Below the pieces are notes generated by a model. The model was given only the letters and a program-made list of their open reading frames with translations. It was not told the DNA's origin and searched no databases. Both the position numbers and the translations under genes were made by a program. Shown piece after piece: positions 33,632 to 41,469 of a DNA stretch of 48,148 nt (positions within the stretch are counted from its first letter, which is position 1; every line of letters begins with the position of its first letter). This DNA comes from Streptomyces flavofungini (GTDB lineage Bacteria > Actinomycetota > Actinomycetes > Streptomycetales > Streptomycetaceae). The DNA is taken from positions 1-48,148 of the forward strand of contig NZ_BMVR01000006.1 of assembly GCF_014650815.1 (NCBI RefSeq), in the 5' to 3' direction.

Positions 33632-35530
33632 GTGTCCCGACGCCGCGCCCCACACCACTCCCCACACCCTTCCCGACCCCACTCCCCGCCCCACTCACCA
33701 CGTCGTCCCATCGAGGACTACGCCCTGATCGGCGACCATCAGACGGCCGCCCTGGTCTCCCGGACCGGTTCGGTGGACTGGCTGTGTCTGCCCCGCTTCG
33801 ACTCGGGGGCCTGCTTCGCCGCGCTCCTGGGCGACGACGAGCACGGTCACTGGCGCGTCGCGCCGAAGGACGCCGACGTCTGCACGCGCCGCGCCTACCG
33901 CCCCGACACCCTCGTCCTGGACACCGAGTGGGACACCCCGGACGGCTCGGTCCGCGTGACCGACCTCATGCCGCAGCGCGACCGCGCCCCCGACCTCGTA
34001 CGCGTCGTCGAGGGCCTGCGGGGCGAGGTGACCGTGCGCAGCACGCTCCGGCTGCGCTTCGACCACGGCTCGGTCGTGCCGTGGATGCGCCGCGCCGACG
34101 GCCACCGGGTCGCGGTCGCGGGCCCCGACTCCGTCTGGCTGCGCACGGATCCGGCGGTCCGTACCGAGGGCCAGGACTTCACCACGTACTCCGATTTCAC
34201 CGTGGCCGCCGGGGAGCGCGTGACGTTCGTCCTCACCTGGCACCCCTCGCACGAGCCGCGCCCGAAGCCGCTCGACGCCGAGCAGGCGCTGCGCGACAGC
34301 GTCGCGGACTGGCAGGCGTGGGCGGCGCGCTGCCGGTACGACGGCCCGCACCGCGACGCGGTCGTCCGCTCCCTGATCACGCTCAAGGCCCTCACCTACG
34401 CCCCGACCGGCGGCATCGTCGCCGCCCCCACCACGTCCCTGCCCGAGGAGATCGGCGGGGTCCGCAATTGGGACTACCGCTACTGCTGGCTGCGCGATTC
34501 CACGCTCACGCTCGGCGCGCTGATCTCGGCGGGCTATCTGGAGGAGGCCGAGGCGTGGCGCGACTGGCTGCTGCGCGCGGTGGCGGGCGACCCCTCCGAC
34601 CTGCAGATCATGTACGGGCTCGGGGGTGAGCGGCGGCTGCCCGAGTACGAGGCGGGGTGGCTGCCCGGGTACGAGGGCTCGGCGCCGGTACGCATCGGCA
34701 ACCAGGCCGTCAGCCAACGCCAACTCGACGTCTACGGAGAGGTCGTCGACTCCCTGACCCTCGCCCGCCGCTCGGGCCTCGCCACCCGCCCGCACGGCTG
34801 GCGGCTGCAGCTCGCCCTCATGGAGTTCCTGCGGCACTGCTGGCGCGAGCCGGACGAGGGCCTGTGGGAGGTCCGCGGCCCGCGCCGCCACTTCGTGCAC
34901 TCCAAGGTGATGGCGTGGGTCGCCGCGGACCGCACCGTGCGCGCGATGGAGGACGACCCCGCGCTGCCCGGCGACGTGGAGCGCTGGCGGCGGCTGCGCG
35001 ACGACATCCACGCGGAGGTGTGCGAGCGCGGGTACGACGCGGAGCGCCGCACCTTCACGCAGTCGTACGGCTCGCGGGAGCTGGACGCCGCGGTGCTGCT
35101 GATTCCGCGGGTGGGGTTTCTGCCGCCGGACGATCCGCGGGTACTGGGGACGATCGAGGCGGTGCGGGCGGAGCTGAGCACGAAGGAGGGGTTGCTGCGG
35201 CGGTATACGGCTGGGGGTGCGGGGGGCGAGGGCGCCGCCGTGGTCGACGCGGCCGTGGAGAGAGCCACCGTGGACGGCCTGCCCGGCGGCGAGGGGACCT
35301 TCCTCGTCTGCTCCTTCTGGCTCGCCGACGCGCTGCACCTGACGGGCCACGGCGAGGAGGCCCGCGACCTCTTCGAGCGGCTGCTCGCGCTCCGCAACGA
35401 CGTGGGGCTGCTCGCGGAGGAGTACGACCCCGTGGCCGGGCGCCAGTTGGGCAACTTCCCGCAGGCCTTCAGCCACGTGGGGCTCGTGGGCACCGCCCTC
35501 GCCCTCTACGGCCCGGACGCGGCAGGATAG
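33632..35530 (+). CDS. Glycoside hydrolase family 15 protein, trehalase-like
   Basis: A 632-residue GH15 enzyme, the family of glucoamylases and actinobacterial trehalases. The N-terminal beta domain starts PIEDYALIGDHQTAALVSRT, and the (alpha/alpha)6 barrel starts near EEIGGVRNWDYRYCWLRDST. The catalytic acid region is in EGLWEVRGPRRHFVHSK and the base in LAEEYDPVAGRQLGNFPQAF. The start is uncertain: GTG 33632 is chosen, but the frame is open to a TTG at 33599, and the first ~25 residues are His/Pro/Ser-rich and unlike homologues. It is cytoplasmic; a trehalase activity is inferred. Confidence 0.86.
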   Translation: MSRRRAPHHSPHPSRPHSPPHSPRRPIEDYALIGDHQTAALVSRTGSVDWLCLPRFDSGACFAALLGDDEHGHWRVAPKDADVCTRRAYRPDTLVLDTEWDTPDGSVRVTDLMPQRDRAPDLVRVVEGLRGEVTVRSTLRLRFDHGSVVPWMRRADGHRVAVAGPDSVWLRTDPAVRTEGQDFTTYSDFTVAAGERVTFVLTWHPSHEPRPKPLDAEQALRDSVADWQAWAARCRYDGPHRDAVVRSLITLKALTYAPTGGIVAAPTTSLPEEIGGVRNWDYRYCWLRDSTLTLGALISAGYLEEAEAWRDWLLRAVAGDPSDLQIMYGLGGERRLPEYEAGWLPGYEGSAPVRIGNQAVSQRQLDVYGEVVDSLTLARRSGLATRPHGWRLQLALMEFLRHCWREPDEGLWEVRGPRRHFVHSKVMAWVAADRTVRAMEDDPALPGDVERWRRLRDDIHAEVCERGYDAERRTFTQSYGSRELDAAVLLIPRVGFLPPDDPRVLGTIEAVRAELSTKEGLLRRYTAGGAGGEGAAVVDAAVERATVDGLPGGEGTFLVCSFWLADALHLTGHGEEARDLFERLLALRNDVGLLAEEYDPVAGRQLGNFPQAFSHVGLVGTALALYGPDAAG

Positions 35531-35534
35531 GGCC

Positions 35535-36290
35535 ATGGATCTTGGACTGAACAACCGTGTGTACGTCGTCACCGGAGCGACCCGTGGCCTCGGCAACGCC
35601 GCCGCGCGTGAGCTGGTCGCGGACGGCGCGAAGGTCGTCCTCACCGGCCGCGACGAGAAGACGGCCGCCGCGGCGGCCGCGGAGCTCGGCCCGAACGCGG
35701 TCGGCATCGGCGCGGACAACGCCGATCCGGACGTCGCGGAGCGCCTGGTGGCGGCGGCGCGTGCGCACTTCGGCCGCTTCGACGGCATCCTCATCAGCGT
35801 CGGCGGGCCGCCGCCCGGCTTCGTCGCCGACAACACCGACGAGCAGTGGCAGGCCGCGTTCGACTCCGTCTTCCTCGGTGCCGTACGCCTCGCCCGCACC
35901 GCCGCGGCGGAGCTGGGCGACGGCGGTGTCATCGCCTTCGTCCTGTCCGCGTCCGTGCACGAGCCGATCCCCGGCCTGACCGTCTCCAACGGCCTGCGCC
36001 CCGGACTCGCGGGCTTCGCGAAGTCCCTCGCCGACGAGTTGGGCCCGCGCGGCATCCGGGTGGTCGGCCTGCTCCCCGCCCGCATCGACACCGACCGCGT
36101 ACGCGAACTCGACGGCTTCTCCGCCGACCCGGAAGCGACCCGCGCGGCCCACGAGTCCCGCATCCCGCTCCGCCGCTACGGCACTCCCGAGGAGTTCGGC
36201 CGCACCGCCGCGTTCCTCCTCTCCCCCGCGGCGTCCTACCTCACCGGCGTCATGCTCCCCGTGGACGGCGGCGCCCGGCACGGCTTCTAG
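35535..36290 (+). CDS. SDR family protein with non-canonical active site
   Basis: A 251-residue SDR. The cofactor motif TGATRGLG (13-20) and the C-terminal LTGVMLPVDGGARHGF are standard. The NNAG motif is replaced by SVGGPPPG, and where other SDRs have YxxxK this protein has Ser151 and Arg155 (SNGLRPGLAGFAKSLADE). The catalytic-type Ser138/Ser140 remain. The group with SNxxR is known as an atypical SDR set; the reaction is unknown. The ATG lies 4 bases after the GH15 stop, so the two are likely cotranscribed. Confidence 0.85.
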   Translation: MDLGLNNRVYVVTGATRGLGNAAARELVADGAKVVLTGRDEKTAAAAAAELGPNAVGIGADNADPDVAERLVAAARAHFGRFDGILISVGGPPPGFVADNTDEQWQAAFDSVFLGAVRLARTAAAELGDGGVIAFVLSASVHEPIPGLTVSNGLRPGLAGFAKSLADELGPRGIRVVGLLPARIDTDRVRELDGFSADPEATRAAHESRIPLRRYGTPEEFGRTAAFLLSPAASYLTGVMLPVDGGARHGF

Positions 36291-36326
36291 GGCCCGCGTC
36301 GGCTCCCCGCCTCCCGGCCGTCCGTC

Positions 36327-36351
36327 CCCCGCCTGCGGCCCGGGGGCGGGG
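36327..36351. terminator. GC-rich dyad between convergent genes
   Basis: CCCCGCC (36327-36333) pairs with GGCGGGG (36345-36351) between the SDR gene and the convergent AmaP gene. It is weak and lacks a U-tract. Confidence 0.4.
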
Positions 36352-36362
36352 CGGGGCCGGGA

Positions 36363-36941
36363 TCAGCTCACGCGTTCGGCGCGGTGCTTCACGGCGCGGA
36401 GGAGAACCGTGGCCGGCAGCCGCCCCAGGCCCGCGGAGTCCCGCGCATGCGCCAACGCCTCCTCGCAGGTACCGTGCAGCGCGTCCGCGGGCACGGCGTC
36501 GGCGCCGAGGACGAGTCCGACGCGCGCCTCGGGGGCGTTGCGGCGCCCGGTGAGGCGGACACGGGCGCGCTCGACGCCGTCGAGGGCGGCGGCCTCGGTC
36601 TCGAGGACGCTTTCCATGGCGCGCCCGCGCAGCAGCGCGCCCTCACCGTCGCCGGTCTCGACGAGGACCTCGGCGAGGCGCCGCCGCCGGAGTTGGGCGG
36701 TGAGCCACCACAGGGCGAGCAGCACGAGCGCGGCGAGCACGCCGATGACGGTGGGCCACCACCACCCGTCGTCCCGCCACCGCGCCCGGTCGGCGTCGCT
36801 GAGGAGCACGTCGTGGCGGGAGTCGTGGACCCACCAGGAGGGCGGTTCGACGCCGAGCCCGACGGCGAGGACGGACCCGCCGGCCAGCACGAGGACGAGC
36901 CCGAGCAGGCCGAGCAGTACGCGGTTCACGGTCCGCAGCAT
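36363..36941 (-). CDS. amaP: AmaP-type Asp23 membrane anchor protein
   Basis: A 192-residue protein with two membrane helices (LGLLGLVLVLAGGSVLAVGL and TVIGVLAALVLLALWWL) separated by an extracytoplasmic loop of ~40 residues, followed by a cytoplasmic domain with the pattern of AmaP (VLVETGDGEGALLRGRAMES). In Staphylococcus AmaP anchors Asp23 at the membrane. It is the last gene of the operon 38216-36363 and starts 7 bases after the DUF6286 stop. Confidence 0.84.
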   Translation of the reverse strand: MLRTVNRVLLGLLGLVLVLAGGSVLAVGLGVEPPSWWVHDSRHDVLLSDADRARWRDDGWWWPTVIGVLAALVLLALWWLTAQLRRRRLAEVLVETGDGEGALLRGRAMESVLETEAAALDGVERARVRLTGRRNAPEARVGLVLGADAVPADALHGTCEEALAHARDSAGLGRLPATVLLRAVKHRAERVS

Positions 36942-36948
36942 GGCGCGG

Positions 36949-37635
36949 TCACCCCTTCCGGCCCGGCCGGGCGACGTGCACGGACAGGGCGGGCGGCCTG
37001 CCGAGCCCGAGGTCGTGGATGGCGTCGGCGAGGGTGGCGTCCAAGTCGCCGCGTACATCGTCGAGTGCACGGAAGTGCGACACGGCCCGCACGTCCACCT
37101 TGGCGCGGCTCATGCGCACCCGTACGGACCGTACGCCTGCCACGTCCATGGCCCGGTCGCGCAGCGCCGTCGCGGCGGCGGCCCGGTCGAGCCCGGCCCG
37201 CACGTCGGCGTGCGTGCGCCGCATCGGCAGCAGGGACCGCAGGCCGGGCGTCACGGCGAGGACGAACAGCCACAGCCCGACGGCGACGGCCGCCGCGCCC
37301 CCGGCGACCACCGCCGTGCTGTCGAGGGGCCGTTCGGCCAGTTCCCGGGCGAGGTCGCGGCGCCACCGCATGGCGGGGTGGTCGGCCCGGACGGCGACGA
37401 CGTCGTACAGGAGCAGCCCGGCACCGCCGAGGATCAGCAGGGCGAGCAGCCCGGCGGGCACGCGCCGCGCGGACCAGAAGCGGGGGGCGCCGTCGTCGTC
37501 GGTGAGGGTGGGCAGCGGCTGGTAGGCGGCCGCGGACGCGGACTGGCCGAGTTCGGGTTCGGCGCGTTCGATGACGGGCACGGCCTTCCCCGTCTTGGTC
37601 AGGTCGGTGCCGCCGGTCTGCCGGGGCTCGCTCAT
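36949..37635 (-). CDS. DUF6286-type membrane protein of the Asp23 operon
   Basis: A 228-residue protein. The N-terminal ~65 residues are polar; two helices follow (GLLALLILGGAGLLLYDVVA and a second around VAGGAAAVAVGLWLFVLAV); the C-terminal ~100 residues form a cytoplasmic alpha/beta domain (VRSVRVRMSRAKVDVRAVSH) that resembles the Asp23/AmaP pattern. I recognise it as the DUF6286 type found in Streptomyces Asp23 loci. The ATG overlaps the stop of the Asp23 gene before it, with GGGAGGA as ribosome site. Confidence 0.78.
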   Translation of the reverse strand: MSEPRQTGGTDLTKTGKAVPVIERAEPELGQSASAAAYQPLPTLTDDDGAPRFWSARRVPAGLLALLILGGAGLLLYDVVAVRADHPAMRWRRDLARELAERPLDSTAVVAGGAAAVAVGLWLFVLAVTPGLRSLLPMRRTHADVRAGLDRAAAATALRDRAMDVAGVRSVRVRMSRAKVDVRAVSHFRALDDVRGDLDATLADAIHDLGLGRPPALSVHVARPGRKG

Positions 37636-38027
37636 CGGGTCCTCCCCTGCGCCGCGGCCCGCGCCTGTGCCGAGTGCAGCCGTTCCACCTGGACGGCCAC
37701 CTCGGGTACTTCCATGCCTGCCAACGCCTTTACCCGCTCGGCGACGCGCCGACGCACGGCACCGCACTGGCTGCCGATGTCGCTGGGGTAGTCCAGTTCG
37801 ACGCTGACGCGGACGCGCGCGCTGCCGTGCGGGGCCTCGCCCGACCGGGCGGAGCCGACGGCGGGGGGCCGCACGCTCACGGTGGCGTGCGGCGGCGCCG
37901 CCTCAGCGGGCAGTACGGGCAGCGCCTCGCGTGCCGCGCGCGCGGCGATCTTCGCGACGACGCGGTCGGCGATCCGGGTCGCGCCGCGCTCGCCGGGCGG
38001 TACCTGCCCCACGACGTCGGCCGCCAC
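37632..38027 (-). CDS. Asp23/Gls24 family protein, operon copy
   Basis: A 131-residue protein of the Asp23/Gls24 (alkaline shock) family. The first segment ATRIADRVVAKIAARAAREA is the family's N-terminal helix, and VRVSVELDYPSDIG followed by RVAERVKALAGMEVPEVAVQ is the alpha/beta core. The start is GTG at 38027, 3 bases after the upstream stop. In Firmicutes the family coats the inner membrane face. It is followed by DUF6286 and AmaP, so all probably form one complex. Confidence 0.84.
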   Translation of the reverse strand: MAADVVGQVPPGERGATRIADRVVAKIAARAAREALPVLPAEAAPPHATVSVRPPAVGSARSGEAPHGSARVRVSVELDYPSDIGSQCGAVRRRVAERVKALAGMEVPEVAVQVERLHSAQARAAAQGRTR

Positions 38028-38030
38028 CGC

Positions 38031-38216
38031 TCAGCGCCGCCGGTCGCCGCGGGTACGGAAGAAGTCCCCGGGCTCCAGGTCCCCGTCCAGGAACCGCCCG
38101 GCCACGAAGCCGATGGCGCCCAGGGCGGCCACCAGCAGGAAGGCGCCGAACCCGCCGAAGTACCCGGCGAATCCGAGGGCCATTCCGGCGATCATGCCGA
38201 TCACGGCAAAGCTCAT
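38031..38216 (-). CDS. Small membrane protein of the Asp23 operon
   Basis: A 61-residue protein starting MSFAVIGMIAGMALGFAGYF with two hydrophobic stretches rich in Gly and a charged tail (LDGDLEPGDFFRTRGDRRR). It resembles the DUF2273-type small membrane proteins found in Asp23 loci, though I am not certain of the family. GAAGGAG at ideal spacing supports the ATG at 38216. It is the first gene of the operon. Confidence 0.82.
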   Translation of the reverse strand: MSFAVIGMIAGMALGFAGYFGGFGAFLLVAALGAIGFVAGRFLDGDLEPGDFFRTRGDRRR

Positions 38217-38320
38217 CGTGCGCTCCTTCGCTGCTGCGCGCCTCGTACTCCCCTGCGTCCGCGCCCGCCACCGCGTACGCCTCGTGCTTCTCACCTACCC
38301 GGGGCCGCACGGCGAGACCG

Positions 38321-38338
38321 CCGCACCCGCGGGTGCGG
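38321..38338 (-). terminator. Hairpin between the two Asp23 transcription units
   Basis: CCGCACCC-GC-GGGTGCGG is a perfect 18-bp palindrome 75 bases after the stop of the upstream Asp23 gene (minus strand) and about 105 bases before the small membrane gene. It likely ends the first unit. Confidence 0.6.
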
Positions 38339-38412
38339 AACGCCGGTCGACGCGAACCACGACCTCCGTCGAAGCCGCGGCCCCTGTCGAGAGCCGCAAG
38401 CCGCGTCTTCCG

Positions 38413-38898
38413 CTATTGAAGCCGCGACGGCTGCTCGTCGTCCTCGTCGTCGGGCAGCTTCACATCGCTCACCGCGATGTTCACCTCGACGACCTCAAGG
38501 CTCGTCATCCGCTCCACGGCGGCGACCACGTTCTCCCGTACGTCCCGTGCGACATCGGCGATGGATACGCCGTAGTCGACGACGATCTCCAGGTCGAGGG
38601 CTGTCTGCACCTCGCCGACCTCGGCCTTCACACCACGGGTGACGGCCTTGGAACTGCCGGGCACCCGGTCCCGTACGGCCCCGAAGGTCCGGGCGAGGCC
38701 GCCGCCCATCGCGTGCACGCCGACCACGTCACGGGCGGCGAGGCCCGCGATCTTCTCGACCACACCGTCCGCGATGCTGGTGCGCCCGCGCGTCGCGGGG
38801 TCGCCGCCACCGCGCCGTGTCGCACCGCCCGTCCCGGCTTCGTCGGGCGACTCCTTCGCGAGCGGCTGGGACGTCGTGCGCTCTCCGGTGTCGGTCAT
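38413..38898 (-). CDS. Asp23/Gls24 family protein, separate copy
   Basis: A 161-residue Asp23 protein with a ~38-residue polar N-tail, then TSIADGVVEKIAGLAARDV, GVHAMGGGLARTFGAVRDR, and LDLEIVVDYGVSIADVARDV, the classical family sequence. The C-terminus is acidic (DDEDDEQPSRLQ). AAGGACC lies upstream of the ATG; another ATG 5 bases earlier is out of frame. It is closer to the family consensus than the operon copy. It is divergent from the gene at 38990. Confidence 0.9.
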   Translation of the reverse strand: MTDTGERTTSQPLAKESPDEAGTGGATRRGGGDPATRGRTSIADGVVEKIAGLAARDVVGVHAMGGGLARTFGAVRDRVPGSSKAVTRGVKAEVGEVQTALDLEIVVDYGVSIADVARDVRENVVAAVERMTSLEVVEVNIAVSDVKLPDDEDDEQPSRLQ

Positions 38899-38989
38899 CG
38901 CATGGTCCTTTTCAGCAGGGGATCTGCTCTTTGTTCCACACTATGCGCGGCCCGGGACCCGCGCGCCCGGGATGGGGCAGGCTGGAGCC

Positions 38990-39799
38990 ATGACGGGTGA
39001 CGGGTGGACCGCGGCGGTACGGCGCCAACTCGGCCTCGGCCGGATGCTCCCGCTGGGCGGCACAGGTGACGGCGCCTGGCTCGCGGAGTCGGCGGCGCGG
39101 GGAGTGCTGCTCGGCTCGGCCGCACGGGTGGCGGGGGTGCGCGTGACCCGCCTGCGGCTGGCCCTCGTGGACCCGCACGTCGTACCGCTTTCTCCGGACG
39201 CGTACGTCTCCACCGTGCCGTCGCCGCCGAGCGCGCTGCCGCCGGGGCCGCTGCGGATCAGCGCGGAGTTCCAGGCCGCGGCGGCGGAGCCCCTGTCCGG
39301 GGCGGCGGACCGGCTGCGCACGGCGCTCGGCTCGGCCGCGGCGGAGCGGCTGGGGCTGGTGGTGGCGGAGGTGGATCTGCGGGTGACGGGGCTTCTGGAA
39401 GGGGATGCGGTGTCCGGGGTGTCCGGGGATGGGGCGTCCGGGGGCGCCGCCTCGGAGCATGCCGCCGCGGCTGGCGGCGACCCCGTCCGCGTACCCCCGG
39501 AGCCTCGCCCCGGATCTGAGGAAGAGCCCCCGGCCGACGACGAGGCGCGGGTGGCACGAGCCGCCCTCGCCGTGCCGGGCGTGACGCGGCTGGCGGGCCT
39601 CCTCGGCGGCCCGCTCCGGGCCGTCCACATCGAGGAGCACGGCGCGCCGCTCACGCTGCCGCGCCGCCACGTCCGGGTGGAGCTGGCGGCGGACGCCCGG
39701 CTCCGCACCCTGGACGTGGCCCGCGCGGTCCGCGCGGGCGTCGGCGAGGCCCTGCCGGACCGGCCGTCGGTGGCGGTCCTGGTCACGGCGGTGGACTGA
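38990..39799 (+). CDS. Conserved hypothetical protein next to Asp23
   Basis: A 269-residue protein with no signal or helix. Streptomyces homologues carry the uninformative name nucleopolyhedrovirus P10 family protein, as I recall. The middle (~135-185) is Gly/Ser/Ala/Glu-rich linker. The C-terminal segment has an Asp23-like rhythm: PGVTRLAGLLGG, then RHVRVELAADARLRTLDVAR, then VGEALPDRPSVAVLVTAVD. Together with its position opposite an Asp23 gene, this suggests a diverged Asp23-type domain (inference). TGGAG precedes the ATG. Confidence 0.72.
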   Translation: MTGDGWTAAVRRQLGLGRMLPLGGTGDGAWLAESAARGVLLGSAARVAGVRVTRLRLALVDPHVVPLSPDAYVSTVPSPPSALPPGPLRISAEFQAAAAEPLSGAADRLRTALGSAAAERLGLVVAEVDLRVTGLLEGDAVSGVSGDGASGGAASEHAAAAGGDPVRVPPEPRPGSEEEPPADDEARVARAALAVPGVTRLAGLLGGPLRAVHIEEHGAPLTLPRRHVRVELAADARLRTLDVARAVRAGVGEALPDRPSVAVLVTAVD

Positions 39800-39834
39800 C
39801 CGCCCCGCCGCTTCTCGTACGCGACGGGACCCCG

Positions 39835-40671
39835 TCAGTCCCCGATGCCCGCCAGGTCCCGCAGCCTGCGCGCCTGCGCGGCCCGCTCGGCGCGGCGCTG
39901 CTCCTCGTACGGGCGCCCCACGGCGCCCTGGAGGAGCGCCTTGGTCTCGATGACCGCAGCACGGGGCGCGGCGAGCAGGGCGGCGGCCAAGTCCTGTGCG
40001 GCGGCGTCGAGTTGGTCGCCGGGCACGACGAGGTTGGCGAGGCCGACGCGCTCGGCCTCGGCGGCCTGGACGAAGCGGCCCGTGGCGCAGATCTCCAGCG
40101 CGCGGGCGTACCCGACGAGGGAGACCAGCGGATGCGTGCCGGTGAGGTCGGGGACCAGGCCCAGGCTGGTCTCGCGCATGGCGAACTGCGCGTCGTCGGC
40201 GGCGACCCTCAGGTCGCAGGCGAGGGCGAGCTGGAACCCGGCACCGATCGCATGGCCCTGGACAGCGGCGATGGACACGATGTCACCGCGCCGCCACCAG
40301 GTGAAGGCGTCCTGGTACTCGGCGATGGCGGCGTCGAGGACGTCGTCATCGCCGCGCGCCAGGTCGAGGAAGGACGGTTCGCCGTCGAAGCCCTCGGGCG
40401 TGAAGGCCTGCCGGTCGAGGCCCGCGGAGAAGGACTTGCCCTCTCCGCGCAGCACGACCACACGGACGCTGCCGGGCAGCACCCGGCCGACCTCCGTCAA
40501 CGCCCGCCACAGCACGGGAGATTGGGCGTTGCGCTTGGCCGCGTTGGTGAGCGTCACCGTGGCGACGGCCTCGTCGACCGTGAGGCGTACGCCGTCCCGG
40601 TCGAGGACCGGCGCCGTGGTGCTTGCGACGCTCGGGCCGCTCTCGGGCGAACCGCTGTCGGGCGAAGCCAT
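39835..40671 (-). CDS. Enoyl-CoA hydratase/isomerase family protein
   Basis: A 278-residue crotonase-fold protein. The oxyanion segments are present: FSAGLDRQ and QGHAIGAGFQLALACDLR. Of the two catalytic glutamates of true hydratases, the first position is Gln (GAGFQLAL instead of a Glu) and the second is kept (RETSLGLVPD). This argues against simple enoyl-CoA hydration and for an isomerase, hydrolase or related reaction. The first ~25 residues are Ser/Gly/Pro-rich. GGAGGCACTG precedes the ATG at 40671. Confidence 0.84.
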   Translation of the reverse strand: MASPDSGSPESGPSVASTTAPVLDRDGVRLTVDEAVATVTLTNAAKRNAQSPVLWRALTEVGRVLPGSVRVVVLRGEGKSFSAGLDRQAFTPEGFDGEPSFLDLARGDDDVLDAAIAEYQDAFTWWRRGDIVSIAAVQGHAIGAGFQLALACDLRVAADDAQFAMRETSLGLVPDLTGTHPLVSLVGYARALEICATGRFVQAAEAERVGLANLVVPGDQLDAAAQDLAAALLAAPRAAVIETKALLQGAVGRPYEEQRRAERAAQARRLRDLAGIGD

Positions 40672-40783
40672 CAGTGCCTCCGGGTGGGTGCAGTCATGGT
40701 GGACACACGCATGACAGCGCCCAGGGGACGCGTGTCGGCGCGCCCTGCGGGCACTGGCGTGCCCACAAGTGACTGCACAGTAA

Positions 40784-40815
40784 CCACCCGGTCGATCAGC
40801 CGATCGACCGGGTGG
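40784..40815 (-). terminator. Strong terminator after the small HTH gene
   Basis: CCACCCGGTCGATC (40784-40797) pairs perfectly over 14 bp with 40802-40815 around a 4-base loop. It lies 43 bases after the minus-strand HTH stop and before the crotonase gene. Confidence 0.85.
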
Positions 40816-40857
40816 CCACACCGGACCACCCGGAGCCGGACGGCCGCGAGAAGCCGA

Positions 40858-41079
40858 CTAGCTGGAAGCGGCCTTCTTGCCTCGCGTCGCCCCGCCGCGT
40901 CCCCGCAGCGTGACTCCGGACTCACTCAGCATCCGGTGGACGAACCCGTAACTCCGGCCGGTCTCTTCGGCCAACGCCCGGATGCTCGCACCGCCGTCGT
41001 ACTTCTTCTTCAGGTCTGCCGCGAGCTTGTCGCGCGCGGCGCCGGTTACCCGGCTGCCCTTCTTCAGAGTCTCGGCCAC
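40858..41079 (-). CDS. Small helix-turn-helix DNA-binding protein
   Basis: A 73-residue basic protein. Residues ~25-57 form a helix-turn-helix (YDGGASIRALAEETGRSYGF then VHRMLSESGVTLRGRG) with a Lys/Arg-rich tail (GGATRGKKAASS). It resembles small Streptomyces HTH proteins conserved across the genus; no target is known to me. The start is GTG at 41079 with GAGGAGG at ideal distance, which decides against the upstream ATGs at 41118 and 41157. A perfect dyad lies ~125 bases upstream (41202-41220). Confidence 0.82.
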   Translation of the reverse strand: MAETLKKGSRVTGAARDKLAADLKKKYDGGASIRALAEETGRSYGFVHRMLSESGVTLRGRGGATRGKKAASS

Positions 41080-41201
41080 CCGTGCCTCCTCATGGGAAGT
41101 GCGCTCTGGACTTCTCATGATCACCCCTCCCGAGCGTCCTGGCCACCCATTCGGCAAGGTCCATGCGACTTGATTCGCCGTGCGTCAAGCGGCCGTCACG
41201 A

Positions 41202-41220
41202 GCGGAATTAACGATTCCGC
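41202..41220. promoter_or_regulatory. Operator-like dyad upstream of the HTH gene
   Basis: GCGGAAT-TAACG-ATTCCGC is a perfect 7-bp dyad flanked on both sides by CGTCAC (41195-41200 and 41223-41228), so the whole element spans 34 bases. The core is AT-rich relative to its surroundings. It may be the binding site of the HTH protein or of another regulator. Confidence 0.45.
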
Positions 41221-41428
41221 ACGTCACGGGACGTACCGCCGAATGGGTTCTGCCGGGAACCGGCAGGTCAGCGCCGTGCCGGGGAAGGACGGGACAGCGG
41301 GTCCCGTGGGACGGGGAAATCCGTGTATGACACACCTCGGTACGAGGACGTCTCACACAGATGAAGGATCACGGATCGGCCGAATGATCCATACCCAGTG
41401 GATCAGCCATTCGATCAAGCCCGGTGGA

Positions 41429-41450
41429 CCCCGGACGATCACGTCCGGGG
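41429..41450 (-). terminator. Terminator after the ABC-F gene
   Basis: CCCCGGACG (41429-41437) pairs perfectly with CGTCCGGGG (41442-41450) around ATCA, 20 bases after the ABC-F stop on the minus strand. Confidence 0.75.
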
Positions 41451-41469
41451 AGACTCCGCTTCGGGTCCG

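Larger units (their letters stand above)
41080..41469. other. Intergenic region between the HTH and ABC-F genes
   Basis: 390 bases without a convincing gene. It holds the ABC-F terminator (41429-41450), a second dyad TGATCCA-N7-TGGATCA (41385-41405), several GATC sites, and the dyad at 41202-41220 upstream of the HTH gene, whose promoter must lie here. Confidence 0.6.
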
